64,000 nt of DNA. It comes from Aphelidium insulamus. Lineage: Eukaryota; Aphelidiomycota; Aphelidea; Aphelidiaceae. This document shows, piece after piece, positions 21,282 through 36,873 of this stretch (positions within the stretch are counted from its first letter, which is position 1; every line of letters begins with the position of its first letter). A program made the position numbers and the translations under genes. The notes under the pieces are model-generated. The model ran no database searches and had not been told where the DNA came from. It saw only the letters and a list, made by a program, of their open reading frames with translations. Location: contig JAZDSV010000008.1 in the NCBI GenBank assembly GCA_036784855.1, positions 1-64,000 on the forward strand, read 5' to 3'.

Positions 21282-22960
21282 CTAGCGTTGACTGCGCTTG
21301 ATGTCTGCAGTGTACAGAACAATACCGGCCGCCATGCACGCGCTTGTCAGCATGAACAATAGGGATGCGTGTCCCGCGCCGTAAACCACCCCGCCAAACA
21401 GTGCGCCGACCGTGGCACCGAATCCTGAAAACATGGCGCCAAAAATTCCTTGTGCCGCGCCCTGCAGATGTGTCGGCGCGGCCTTGGCAGCAATCTGCAC
21501 CGCCGACGACCAGAACATGGAGTAGATGACACCGTGCATGAGCTCCACGGCCACATCCATCCACGCAGTCAGACTCAGCTGTAGCATCACGACGTACAGC
21601 AGCAGTCGAACAATCTGCAGCGCCATGCTCACCACCATATTTGCCCGCAGTGCCAGAATGCCATCAGACGGATCACCCGTTGCCGAGTGTTTATGAGTGA
21701 GAAATAGGTGTTGTACCTGGCGCCACACCAACGCACACACGGCACTAGACCAGTAGAATCCGGGAATCTCCAGTGCAATGCGCGCAAATGAGTTGATGCT
21801 CAGTATGATGCTTGGTGCGTGCAAATCCCCCACCAGTGCAATGAACCAGAAGTTGTTGATCACGGCCATGGACAAGCCTTGAATAAAGCAAACGGTCCAG
21901 AAGATGGCCATGGATCCCACCGCGGGGGTGGAGGTGGCGGTGGACAACTGGTGTACCACCTGAAGGAAGGATGGTTCTTTGCTGTCCTTGCCAGGAGGTG
22001 TGCCAACAGTATTGCTTCGAAGAATGAGCGCGGCGTCGGCCTCCACATCACCACTGCTCAACAGTGGAACCTTTACGGAATTGCCGCCAGACTTGTGTCG
22101 CTCATGCGCCGCCGATTGTGGTTGTGGCAAGTACAGCAGTACCGAGAAGAACAGACCCGTGATCACGGCGTACCCATAAAACATTGGCGCCATACTCTCG
22201 GCGGGGTTTGACACGGCGCCCACAATGAAGCCGGCCATGCCGTACGCTAAACTGGCCGCCCATCGCTGCTGTCCGTACACTGATTTGGCATCCTGGCCGC
22301 CCAGCGTGTGCTTCACCTTCTCCAACTCCTCCAACACGATACAATCGAGAATGGGACCCAGCGGCACCATGAACACCGAGAACACGGTCACCACGGCCAA
22401 TGTGCCCAAGAAGCGGCTTCCGAACAGTGCTGTAGGAGAGTTAATATATGGTATACAAATATATTATGATTAAGCTTTAAGATTAAGCGTGTCAAAATTA
22501 TTTACGATGTAAGCTTAACAGATTACAGCGTCTCACATAACGCACAATAGATATCGTAGATATTATACAAACGGTATGAAGCCATACACAGTATACTTAA
22601 TGTAATACAGCATGAAAGATTATACGCGCATATAATGCACAAGAAATTACTATAGCACGTACCGTCTGGTTGACGCTCCAAGTTGTGCAGCAGATCAAAC
22701 AGGAGCACAATGAGCGCGGTGGCCACGGCATTCAACGCCAAGAGGAATCGGTGGTTCTTGTACTTGTCCGCGAGGTAGAGCCACTGCGGACCCAGCAGAA
22801 ACGACATCACGGGCAGGATGGCTGTCAGAACACCGACTTGCACCGACTGCAACTGCAGCGTGCTCCCGTAAAACATTGGCAGGTAGCCGGCGATGCAGCC
22901 CTGGCCGGCATACATTACGAAAAAGTAGGCTTTGAGCCGCAGAGTGGCCGCGGCAGACAT
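21282..22960 (-). CDS. MFS transporter (MFS_1-like/MFSD6-like)
   Basis: Two exons (22960..22663 and 22429..21282) give 481 residues with about twelve hydrophobic helices. The first helix begins LRLKAYFFVMYAGQGCIAGY. The loop after helix 2-3 carries LADKYKNHR, the MFS GxxxDRxG-type A motif in diverged form (PQWLYLADKYKNHRF). The central cytosolic loop (about residues 220-270) is hydrophilic. The C-terminal half has the segment DVAVELMHGVIYSMFWSSAV, whose pattern (acidic residue, then HG, in the helix) is common in the MFS_1-like/MFSD6 and nucleoside-permease-like branch. The substrate is unknown. It is divergently transcribed from the crotonase gene with only 72 bp between start codons. Confidence 0.85.
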
Positions 22961-23032
22961 TTTCTCGCGCGTGTGCGGGTGTTTTTGGCGTGTTGGTGTC
23001 TATTAATAGGCGGGCGCGTGACGTGTGTGTGC
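22961..23032. promoter_or_regulatory. 72-bp bidirectional promoter region
   Basis: The only sequence between the start codons of the MFS gene (minus) and the crotonase gene (plus). It is GC-rich at both ends around TATTAATAGG at 23001-23010, which may serve as an AT-rich core element for one or both directions. The 5' UTRs must be very short or overlap. Confidence 0.5.
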
Positions 23033-23961
23033 ATGAGTGGCAGCGTGGGATTGGTCGTGGTGGCGGCGGGATCTACCACGGACCCCGATGGCACCGTTGC
23101 CGTCATAACTCTGCAGCATGAGCGCCGTGGCAACTCGTTGACGCAGGCAATGTGCCGGCAGCTCGCCGATGCCCTGGAGCAGTGCTCGGCGGACCGGTGC
23201 ATTCGCTGCGTGGTTCTCACGGGTCGCGGCAAATACTTTTGCACCGGTAGGCGCATATAGATATCGGATATTCAGCTGGCACTCACTGAATAACTGACGG
23301 CGTGCCGCTGGCAGGCATGGACATGAAGCAGGCCACTGAGACGGCCGACGATAGCAGTCCCACGGCACTGTTTCGACAAATGTTTGAGCGCGTGGCCACC
23401 ATGCCGCAGCCAACCATCTGCGCGCTGAACGGACCGGCAATGGGCGGCGGCGTCGGGCTGATGGCGTGCTGTGACATCCGTGTGGCAGAGCGTGGCACCG
23501 ACTTTATCGCGCTGACCGAGGTCCATCGCGGTCTGATCCCGGCGCTGATTAGTCCGTATGTGGTGCGCACATTTGGGTTGAACCGCGCTCTGCATCTCGT
23601 GGTCACCGGAGTTCGCTTACCATTCTCGGAGCTGTACTCTTCCGGTATACTTCTTCCGCCACCAAGTGGGTCACGTAAACCAAGTGAAAATGGCATATCA
23701 ACTTTGTTTAATGAGCACTCGCCGCTATTGGCCACTGCACTAGACAGTCTTGTGGACCAGATTTGCCGTGGCGGCCGTGATGCGGTGGCAGCCGGCAAGA
23801 CACTCTTCAAACAACTTGACTCGAGCGATGGCGATCAAGAATCAGCGCGCACAAGTTCGCTGGTCACTGCGGCATTTGAGCAAATGATGGCGAGTGACGA
23901 AGCCGCACACGGCATGATGGCCTTTCTTCAAAAACGTCCGCCAAATTGGTCCCGACTATAA
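23033..23961 (+). CDS. Enoyl-CoA hydratase/isomerase (crotonase) family protein
   Basis: Two exons (23033..23246 and 23315..23961) give 286 residues. The crotonase fold is shown by VVLTGRGKYFCTGMDM (first oxyanion loop, across the splice) and ICALNGPAMGGGVGLMACCDIRVA (second oxyanion loop). The position of the first catalytic Glu of classical hydratases is occupied by a small residue in GGGVGLM. A Glu is present in TEVHRGLIPALIS, the second Glu position. It could therefore be an isomerase, hydrolase or carboxylase-type member rather than a true hydratase. There is no obvious organelle signal and no C-terminal SKL (it ends NWSRL, a poor peroxisomal match). Confidence 0.85.
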
Positions 23962-24189
23962 ACACAACAATTATACACTGTCACCTAAATGTACCCCTGT
24001 ATATTCCGCAGATATGTGATATTGTGCATGTGTATAAATATTATGCGGCATTCAATATCAGTGTCAGCCGCAACTATAATCGCACCGCAAAAAAGATTTC
24101 GGTTTGGGTTCATTGCCGGCATTGTCGACGCGCCTGTTTCAGCACCGATCAGAACATATTTACATTCAACCAGCAGCAACAGCAGATAA

Positions 24190-27533
<3,344 letters not shown>

Positions 27534-27605
27534 AGGATGAAGTTTGGGATCTTTCTGCTGTATTAATGAACGTTGTGGCATTTGATTTGTCTTAGAGTGC
27601 ACATT

Positions 27606-27645
27606 CTCCCAATACACAAACACATACGTGTTTGTGTATTGGGAG
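27606..27645. repeat. Perfect 18-bp inverted repeat downstream of MCM6
   Basis: The arm CTCCCAATACACAAACAC (27606-27623) and its exact complement (28 onward to 27645) flank a 4-nt loop. It lies 73 bp after the MCM6 stop, so it would form a strong hairpin in the 3' UTR. It could act in 3'-end formation or mRNA stability, or be a trace of a fold-back transposon. Confidence 0.85.
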
Positions 27646-28037
27646 GTATTTAATATGAAAATAATATCAATATGAAAGGACGCCCTGGTTAACTCACACT
27701 GTACAATGAATTGTATGGGTGCGCTGAGCAATTTAAAGTTTGAAGTTGCCAGTGATGGGTATGATGAACTTTAGCTTAAATTATTGATAGAAAGGTGATG
27801 TGGATAGGGTGAATGGTTTCAGAACTTGTATTTACTGAATGCAATCAAAACTGTGTGCTTTGCAATGGTTTACACTGGAAACTTGAGTGAGCAAGAGTAG
27901 CCGAGTGAATGAAGATGATACATGGTGATCAATGAGCACATTGGAAGCAAATGCTATACATATATGCATACATACATACATATGAGTGGACGATAAGTGA
28001 GAGTTCCTCGTGCACAATCAATCAATCATACTCAAAG
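27646..28037. other. Spacer between MCM6 and the two-TM protein gene
   Basis: AT-rich, with a CATA/CATACATA tract just before the next gene (27961-27985). No gene is seen. Confidence 0.5.
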
Positions 28038-28844
28038 ATGCCAGATCCCAGCAGCGACCCGGCGCGCAACTGGAATCCGCTCGACAACTTCTGGCGGCTG
28101 GTGTACCCGCTCTTCAACCCGCGTCCTGACTCCTCGCCCGTGCGGTTGCAGCCACCGGCACCCATCTGGGACCTGCCGTCGCCGCACAACCAGCAGAATG
28201 TCGGCATCCTGCACCCGGACGACCGGAATGCCATCCCGCACTTTGTCACACCCGACTACTTTCACAAGCTGTCTGACCCACCAAAGCACCAGGTGATATG
28301 TGCGGACCCGCAGGCGTGGATGTACGTTGTGTGTGTGTGTGGTGTCTGAGTGAATGTGTATGCTGATCGCTGCAAGGATCGTGTCCAACTTTGGGGTGCG
28401 GGACCTGGCGGTGAATGTGCCGCTGTACACTCTGCTCGGGCCGGCATTCTCTTTTGGCCTCGCGGCGGCGACAAGTAGGTGGACATCCGTGTGCATGATA
28501 GCCGCTCTAACGTGGCTCTTAAAGACGCGCCACGGCCTAATGCGTGGACCATTGTGGCCACTGCGGTCACTGGCGCCACACTCGGCTTCACCAAGAGCTA
28601 TATGCGGTCCGAGAACAGGCTGCAGGGCTACCTGGCCAATGATGAAGATGTGCAGTACTGGCGAACGCGGGCCGAGTATGAGCGCAAAGTGGCGGCGGGC
28701 GAGATTGACGAGCGCACTGCCGGCACTGCCACGGATCGTGCACTCAAGTCCCTGCTGGGTCCGAGGGAATTCTCGCTGGCCGCTCTGGAAGAGGACTATA
28801 TGCGTGAACCTGACCAGGCGGACACTGCAACTGCAGACGCATAG
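28038..28844 (+). CDS. Unidentified small protein with two membrane-like segments
   Basis: Three exons (28038..28321, 28377..28474, 28525..28844) give 233 residues. The first 95 residues are Pro/Asp-rich (NPRPDSSPVRLQPPAP). Two Gly/Ala-rich hydrophobic stretches follow, PLYTLLGPAFSFGLAAAT and WTIVATAVTGATLGFTKSYM, with small-residue spacing as in Tim17-like or complex I accessory subunits. The remainder is charged and helical (LQGYLANDEDVQYWRTRAEY). The third exon has an alternative in-frame 5' extension, but the 50-nt intron with GTAGGT donor fits the local pattern best. I do not recognise the protein; a mitochondrial inner-membrane role is a guess. Its 3' end converges on the rhomboid gene with 99 bp between. 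Confidence 0.6.
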
Positions 28845-28943
28845 CCTGACCCCCCTATACCCATACAACCAAGGCACACTTTGCTCTCATAAACCGGCAT
28901 TGTGTGTATATGTTCATTATATGGCTATGTGCTAAATGCTCTA

Positions 28944-31900
28944 TTAATAGTTGTCACACCAGCCCATTACGGGAATGCAGTCCAGATACTTGCACCAGGT
29001 GCACGTATTCTCACCCGACGAGTAAAAGGCGAGATACATCCACAGCACCAGGCCTATCAGTAGCGGGACACTGGCAGCTCGGATGAGCATCTTGCGCCTC
29101 GCATCAGCCTCACTGAACTGTATTGACGGCAGAATTATGGCACCCAGCAGCAGGCCCACCATGAAGCCGCCCACGTGGGCAAAGTTGTCGATATAGGGCA
29201 GCAGTCCGATGGCCAGTGAACTGCCTATTGTGGCAAGCAGTTTGAACAGTTCACGCCACCTGTTTGGTATAATCTTAAAGTTCATCACCAGGTCCAGCAG
29301 TACAATGGCCAGCACGCCGTAAATGGACCCCGAGGCGCCCACCGATGCTGCAATTACTTAGTTGCTCATTCATTGATGGATGTGGACATGCTAGATACTC
29401 ACACACGCAAAACTACACAACTACATATATAGACTACTGCACTACTTACGGGTGCGAATGTTCAAGTTGGCGCTAAACATGAAGCCTCCGATACCGCTGA
29501 CAAAGTAGATGGTGGCCACGCGCCACGCTCCGTACGCCTCTTCCATCGGGAACCCCGTCTGGTACCAGAACCAACTATTTGCAATCAGATGCACCACGCC
29601 GCCATGCAGAAACATTGCCGACACAAAGCGCCATGACTGGTCGGGAGTGGAGGCAGTGCTGAAGCCGCCGCCACCGCAGTACTGTTCCAGCGAGCAGAGC
29701 TGTGCCGTGGTGGTTCTATCGGCCGTTTGCTGCCATGCTTTGATTGGTGGTGTTTGGGTCGGGGGTGGTGTGTATTGCACAGAGCGTGTAGCGGTGGCGG
29801 TGGCGGTCCGTGTTGTTGTAAGTGTGCGGCTTGCCATAGTGACAGTGGACTTGAATGACTGCTGTGTGCTGACGGTCGAGTAATATGGCACAGTGTTTGG
29901 CGCCGTCTGTCCCACATATCGCGCGGCATAGTTGGCCAACAGGTGCTGTGCATGTGACACGTTGTCGTACACGACCGGCGTGAAGCTCCAGTCATGCACG
30001 GGCATAAGCAGTGAGCCTGATTGCACGTTTAGCGTGCTGCTACTACTGCTGTTTGTCGGTGCAGATGCATAGCCATCCGGGCATGGCCACAGATATGTTG
30101 CATTCTCATAGCCCGTCCTCCGCATGCATGGCACAAACCGAGCACCGGCTCTAACCAGAAGCTGTAATCACATCTGAGTCACAGTAATATTATTCATACT
30201 CCATATCTCGTACATACATCAGACCGTGGGCCAAGCATTGGATTAAAGTTGGAGCCCAGTGAGAATAGCTCACCGTACAATGCATAGCTGTATATCAACT
30301 CAAATAGGAGCACGGTGGCATTCACCGCCATGATGAACCGGGCAAAGTACGGGATATATGACTGATACATTAATGATTTTAAAGCTAATTACTAAAAGTC
30401 CAACTTGCCTTCATCTCCATAATCTGGCGTCGAATGCGAGGGTCATACAATGCCTTTGGCAGTTTCTTCTTTCCGCCTTTCCCATTCGATGTTTTGGATG
30501 GATTGCCAAACAGGTCCATCTGGTGCTCCGGTGCTGTTTGATTCTGTGGTACTGCACCTTGAGGACTACTATAATCCATTTTGGAATTGGGTGATATATC
30601 CTTTGTCGATGGCATGTGCAGCGTGCGCAATTTTTGTGCCTGCACTCGCATCCAGACCATGGAGGTGGTTTGTGTCTTTGCCAGAGGTGTCATGCCGGGC
30701 AGTACCGGTTCGTCAGTCCGCCTGTGCAGCCCCTTCTTTCCGCCACGTTTCGGGGGAGGCACTCGACACAGCCGGTATGACAGTAGCGGGGTGACATTGT
30801 CTGCAACAATTTCTTTCCTGGCAAATGCCTGGCGGCGGGCGGCTGCAACGAGCTCCTCCTTGGGATTGCCGACATTTGCAATCAGTAGGTCGTCCATCCC
30901 CGAGATAGGCGAGTGACTGTCATTCATATCCTTTTTTTTGGCAAGCCGCCTGCTCTGCTTGATATATCGACCGTCAATGCGGCTACAGGATTCAACAGTC
31001 GGCTCGACAGCACTCAGCACTGGTGACTGAGGCACGGCAGCACCAAGTGGTGACGGGCTCTTGTCACCACCACTAGTCTTCAAAGTTGATTTCCGGCGTC
31101 GGCCACCACGCGAAGGAGGCCTCGACGATGTACTAGGCACCAACCTGAAAACAGCATCTTCTTGTTCAGTATCAGTACCAACTGGTGTCCGAGTTCTTGG
31201 TGATGATGACGATGAGTCGATGGGTGGCGATTCCGTTTTTGCCAGCTCTAGTTCCCGATCATCTACAATTGGTGCTGGAGAAGTGGAATCGTTGCCCGGG
31301 GATTCTTGCCTGTCGTCGCTGAGCACTGGTGCCAAATCCATGCCAAACTCTGCAAATATACTCGCCACTTGTAGAACCGTCTGTTCATTATTGACTGCGG
31401 GCGCATTGACCGGGGGTACAGCTTGAACCTGACATATGTTGTGTGAATAAATAAGAAAAGCTCTGTAACATAACCACATGTACCGTATCTGGCACCTCCA
31501 ACACTGCACTGCGAGCCAAGCTGCCCTTGGCAGAGCGTGGCAAAGATGCGGCCACGGAACGACGAGCACGTTTCCGTGCAGCCACAGTACCGCCACTTGA
31601 TTTGGCACCAGATACAATAATGGCATCGCTATCGTCGACCAAAGCGACGCAATTCTGTAGGTTGTCGCAGCTGTTTTCGTACCAGCTGTAGTTTTCAGTG
31701 TCCCACGCGTCCCGAATAGCATCTTGCAGCATGTCGCTATCATTCCCGTTACCATAGTCGTCATCTTCATAGCTGTAGTGCTCGTAGTCAGAGTTGGTGT
31801 CCTCGTCGGCATCCATTCCGTCAAAGTCAATATTGATTGCCACGTCCTGCGCCGACAGTGCCTTGTCAGCGGCCGTGATTCGGTGTGAAGTGGCGCGTAC

Positions 31901-32152
31901 GGGTGGTGCCATGAACTGAACACTGGTGGCGATCTTGCGACTGTACACTCCCGATCCGAGTGGCACTAGTTGCGGCTGTGATGCAGACACGTCACGGCCC
32001 CCACTGGTGCCAGCGCCGCCTACACCAACGACGGGATCAATCTGCACGACAGACTTTAGCAGGGCGGACCCGCGAACAGCCAGCTGGCTCATTGTCCGCA
32101 GCATGGGGTGTGCCGGTCGGTTCCCATTGATAGCAGTGATGCTTTGTGACAT
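28944..32152 (-). CDS. Rhomboid-family intramembrane serine protease with long N-terminal extension
   Basis: Five exons (32152..31484, 31428..30409, 30361..30218, 30161..29450, 29347..28944) give 982 residues. Residues 1-560 are low-complexity, acidic and Ser/Pro-rich, with basic patches (RKRARRSVAA). TM1 is at about 568-590. A 150-residue Ser/Thr-rich loop with a cluster of Cys follows before TM2. Catalytic features are intact: HLIANSWFW (His/Asn in TM2), SVGASGSIYG with the nucleophile Ser (about 853) and NFAHVGGFMVG with the catalytic His (about 904). The layout (long cytosolic tail, large first loop) recalls iRhoms, but those lack the catalytic pair, so this is predicted to be active. Intron 2 has a GC donor (GCAAGT). 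Confidence 0.9.
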
Positions 32153-32490
32153 GTTGGCGTCTTCGGGTCTAATGCTTAGGGACTATATATATATATAGTG
32201 TGTAGATATATGTAGTGTGTGTATATATCGTGCGATGTAGTGTGTTAAGAGGAGTCTATTTATAGACTGTGTGAAGTCTATTTACTTCTGCTATGAATAG
32301 ACTCTTAATCTATATCTAGATACAGACGCGATATATACATTAATATGTAGTTAATATTTACGTTGTCACTCACAAGGACGCGAGATATTCGCAAAATAAT
32401 AATCGTGACGACCATCAGAACATTGCTGAATATCAAGGCGGCGGTTAACACTGATGATAAGGAACCTTGAATATTAACACAATCCCGGCC
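32153..32490. promoter_or_regulatory. 338-bp divergent promoter of rhomboid and QARS genes
   Basis: AT-rich sequence between two opposed start codons. It includes a (TA)n tract at 32185-32199 and TATA-like words on both strands, the likely core promoter region for both genes. An imperfect repeat of TCTATTTATAGACT and AGTCTATTTACT lies at about 32255-32290. Confidence 0.5.
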
Positions 32491-33186
32491 ATGCCAGACG
32501 AGAACGCGGACGAGAACCGCGCCCTGCGCGCCATATGTCTCCCGGAGCAAAAGCGGGCCGAGACACGCGCCAACAAGAAGTTAATGCTGCAACTGGAGGC
32601 GCTTACTGCGGTATGCATCCAGGCAACTACATTCATGGCAACATGGCTGATTCCCAGTAGGGTGCCACCGACTCCTCGTTGGTGGAGAGCTGGCAGCACG
32701 GCGGATTCCTGCTGTATGAACTGGCCACCCAGCTGATGAGTGGTTCGAATGCCGCTGCCCGGGCACACAGCCAGATTGCGCGTGCCGCCATTCTCGACCG
32801 CCGACTCCTCACCAAGGAGCAGTTGCATGGTGAGATGCAGCTAGATACCTTTCATATGAAACTCATATTCAGCCGCCGTTGCCTTGCTGAACAAGTGCGG
32901 CGATGTGGCGCCGCCTGTACAAAATTTTAATGAAGCGACGGGTGTCGGCGTTCAAGTGGACCTTGGGCAAATTGACGCGGCGCTGCAGCAGCTATTCCTG
33001 GACAAGGCGGACTGGATTGCGGCAGAGCGGTACAAGGTGCTCACGCCGCTACTCAAGCAAGTGCGCGAAGATAAAGTGCTGCGCTGGGCCGATGGCAAGT
33101 CTGTCAAGGAGCGTCTGGACGCCAAGTTGCTCGCTGTTCTCGGCGAGAAGGATGAGCGCGACGCGCCCGCCGCCAAAAAGGTTTGT

Positions 33187-33235
<49 letters not shown>

Positions 33236-35349
33236 GTCTATAGTTGATATATGTATGGCTTTACTTGGATGCTTGTAAATGATAGTTGGATGTTTCGTCA
33301 CTTGTAGATTGTAGTTAACCTTCTTTGTATTATTGTGTAGAAGAAAGAAAAACCATCGGGCAAGAATGCCGCTACGGTTGCAACTGCGAACGAGGCGTCG
33401 GGGGACAATTTCTTCTTTAGCGGAGACCTGGGCAAACTGCACAAACCCGGTGGCAACCCACAAATCGACCCAGCGTTGATGCGAGAACATCTGGCAGCCA
33501 CTGGCGGATTAGTGTACACCCGTTTCCCGCCCGAGCCAAACGGATATCTTCACATTGGCCACGCCAAAGCGATTAATATCAACTTTGGCTATGCAAAGGC
33601 ACACGGGGGTCGCTGCTACCTGCGCTACGACGACACCAATCCCGAGGCGGAGGAGGAGCGCTACTTCACCACCATTATTGACTCGGTGCGCTGGCTGGGG
33701 TTTGAGCCGTGGAAGATCACCTACTCGTCCGACTACTTTCAGCGACTGTACGATCTGGCCGTGGAGCTGGTGCGCCGTGATGGTGCCTACGTGTGCCACT
33801 GCACCGGCGAGCAAATCTACCAGCAGCGCGGCGGCGATGAGAAGGGACCGCGAACCGAGTGCGTGCACCGCAACCGCCCCATCGAAGAAAGTTTGCGCGA
33901 GTTTGACCGCATGCGCCGCGGTGAGTACAAGGAAGGCGAAGCCATCTTGCGCATGAAGATGGACATGCAGCACCCCAGCCCGCAATTCTGGGACCTGGTG
34001 GCGTACCGTGTGCTGTTCTCGCACCACTACCGCACGGCAGACCAGTGGTGCATCTATCCCACGTACGACTACACGCACTGCCTGTGCGATTCGTTTGAAA
34101 ACATTTCCCACTCGCTGTGCACGACGGAATTCCAGCTGAGCCGCGAGAGCTACTACTGGCTGTGCGACAAGGTCTCGGTGTACAAGCCGGTGCAGTGGGA
34201 GTACGGGCGCCTCAACATCACAAACACCGTGCTGTCCAAGCGCAAACTGACCAAGCTGGTGGAGGGCGGCATTGTGCGTGGCTGGGACGACCCGCGGCTG
34301 TACACGCTGGTGGCTCTGCGTCGCCGCGGCTTCCCCCCGGCGGCCATCAACAAGTTTGTGCGTGACTGCGGCGTCACCACCAACAACAGCACGATTGATG
34401 TGCGCCGGCTCGAGTTCTTTGTGCGCAATCATCTGGACGATACAGCGCCGCGCGTCGCGGCCGTTGTGACGCCGCTACCTCTCCTGCTGGCAAACGTCCC
34501 GCCGGACTTCTATACCGAATTGGAGGCGCCGTACATGCCGCGCACCAAAGAGCTTCAACTCGGCACCCACCGCATCCCGTTCACCAACACCCTGTACATT
34601 GACCACTCGGACTTTAGGGGTGGCAATGATGCGGAGGGTGTGGACCCCAACTTTTTCCGCCTGCGAGTGGGCGGCACTGTCAACTTGCTGCACGTGCCAC
34701 ATGCCATTTACTGCCGTTCCGCTGTGCTGGATGCTGCGGGTGCCGTGGTCGCCCTGGACTGCTTGTACCTCGACCCGGCGATGTTGACGGGCGATTTTGC
34801 CACTTCGGTGTCCGTGGCCGACTTGCCCAAGCCGCGGTCGCACATCCAGTGGGTTGCACACTCGGTGCCCACGACGCAGCATCCCGAACGCATATCCAGC
34901 CCGCAGGAGGCCGAGCTGCGCCTCTACTCGGACCTGTTCCTGCACGCGAATCCCATGGACAAGGTGGCTGTGCCTGGCGGCTGGCTCTCGGACATTAATC
35001 CCGAGAGTCTGCTCACATGCCAGTCTCTACTGGAGTGCGGCATGGCTGGACCGGGAGCTGACAAGGACAAGAAGTCAAGTGATAGCAATGGTAACCAAAG
35101 TAAAATGATAATTCTCCACTTACACAAATAGCAATCGAGCTTGCCGAGGAGCAGGTTGTGCAGTTTTCCCGCGTTGGATACTTTGCCGTGGATCGCGAGA
35201 CGGCGCTGACGTCCAAGCAAGTCACCTGCAAACTGCCAGTCCTGGACTCGAAGCGCGTAGTCATGAAGGAGGTCACGGTTACGCGCCGTGCTGGCTGGGT
35301 GCTGAATCGCACTGTCACACTGCGCGAGGATGCCAAGAAGGCTGATTGA
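32491..35349 (+). CDS. QARS1: Glutaminyl-tRNA synthetase
   Basis: Five exons (32491..32610, 32661..32829, 32873..33180, 33341..35090, 35132..35349) give 854 residues, close to the animal length plus extensions. An N-terminal domain (YqeY/GatB-like, residues about 1-195) precedes a linker with Lys-rich KKKEKPSGKN. The class I catalytic core starts YTRFPPEPNGYLHIGHAKAI with the HIGH motif and continues with the GlnRS pattern RYDDTNPEAEEERY. The KMSKS-like loop is VLSKRKL. The C-terminal anticodon-binding beta-barrels end near YFAVDRETAL and REDAKKAD. It charges tRNA-Gln in the cytosol. Intron 3 holds (TC)n-(TA)n microsatellites at 33189-33235. Confidence 0.97.
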
Positions 35350-36028
35350 TTTGGCAAAGTGAGCAACACCCTCCACATAATATACAATCCATTTCAAAAA
35401 TGCAACGTGTCTGGTTCATGCCAGTAGATTAAACTTCTCAAATAATGTTTGTTGTTTCTTGAAGGCGTCTTTCCCAGTATATAGTTCCTTCCTTTTCTGC
35501 AGATACAATCTAGCTTGAACACTTGAGGATGAGCGGTAACAATTGTCCTACAGAACTAATGTTGGTTGGGGAAGTTTGGGCTTGAACTTGAAAAAGCACC
35601 TCTCGATTGAAACAGTTCCATTGATATTGCTGACTCAGTTCAATAATCTTCAATGTGTGGGAATTTCAACACATGAAGTCACTGAACTTGTTATATACAG
35701 GTGATGAAACAAGTGAAAGCTAAAACAGCCAAACCGCATCAGCCAATCACAGCAGGCCGGGCGGCCCATGAGCATTGCGAACGATCAGCGGCGGTCGCTT
35801 TGGGGGGCGCGCACGTCCGCAAAGAGCGCCGTGATCGCCGTCGCCGCACCGCCACGGTAAATATCTGCCTGCGCTATCTGCTTTGCCGTCTCTGCTGCGC
35901 TTCCGCTACCATTTCACAGCACCCCGGTGTTGTCTGCGTGCCCGTGTGTGTGCATACACAGTGCGCCATATATACAGGAGAGCTGCACCCACCGCCAAGT
36001 TTAACCGTCCCGCCGAGCCATCGTCGAC
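35350..36028. promoter_or_regulatory. Spacer and likely promoter of the CHD gene
   Basis: The first 350 bp are AT-rich with no gene. The last 300 bp are GC-rich and include a CCAAT box (35743-35747) and TATATA (35969-35974), about 55 bp before the CHD start codon. No other gene is seen. Confidence 0.5.
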
Positions 36029-36802
36029 ATGACCACTTCTACGGGTGGATCCGGTGGCCTGGCCACCAGTGACGAAGAGGACAACTCCAGCTGCTTGTCC
36101 AGCTGTCCCTCCGACATGGACAATGACGACCGCGGTGTGGTCAAGACCCCACGTGCGCGCGTGGTCGGTCAGCCACAACAGACGTCGTCGCCCATGCGAT
36201 CCGTGATGTCCGAATCTCCTTCGGCGACCGGCGTGTCATCGGCACTGTCGACGCCGGCAACCTCCACCGTCTCTTCGTCGCCGTCTTCATCGAACAATTC
36301 ATCAAAACAAGGTGATGCTAACGGTGCCGCGCCTCCAGCCACCTCATCGACGCGCGGCACACCCAGCAGCGCCCCGCCCGCCAAACGCAAGTACACAAAG
36401 CGTCGCCCTGTGGTTAAACAAGGTGGCGGTGATGGCGCCAATGGCATGCTAGACGCGAGTGGACGCCCCAGCAGTCCCGTCACCACCAATATGGACACCA
36501 ATGGCGTGGTGGTCACGCGCATGAAGGCCACCTCGGCGCAAGATGTTCCGCGCCCCGACGCCAATGTGGATCTGGAAAAGATTTTGTTCTTTGAACCCGC
36601 AAGCCCCACAAGCCCGACCAGTGCCGCCCCAGTCACTAATGGCGTCTCGGAGGACGCACCGATGCCCGATGTCCCGAATGGCGAAGAGGCACAGCACTCT
36701 GGCCCGGCGCCTGGCTCCGAGAGGTTTTATATCAAATTCAAGAACCGGTCGTACTTGCACTCCATGTATCTATCTATCTATCTATCTATGTATGTATGTA
36801 TG

Positions 36803-36873
<71 letters not shown>

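Noticed and set aside
23033-23961. Naming the crotonase as a specific enoyl-CoA hydratase
   Set aside because: The first catalytic Glu position holds a small residue, so the reaction cannot be fixed from sequence alone.
28038-28844. Assignment as complex I subunit NDUFA11 or a Tim17-family protein
   Set aside because: Only the small-residue spacing of two hydrophobic stretches fits; no signature motif could be matched, so the gene is left unnamed.
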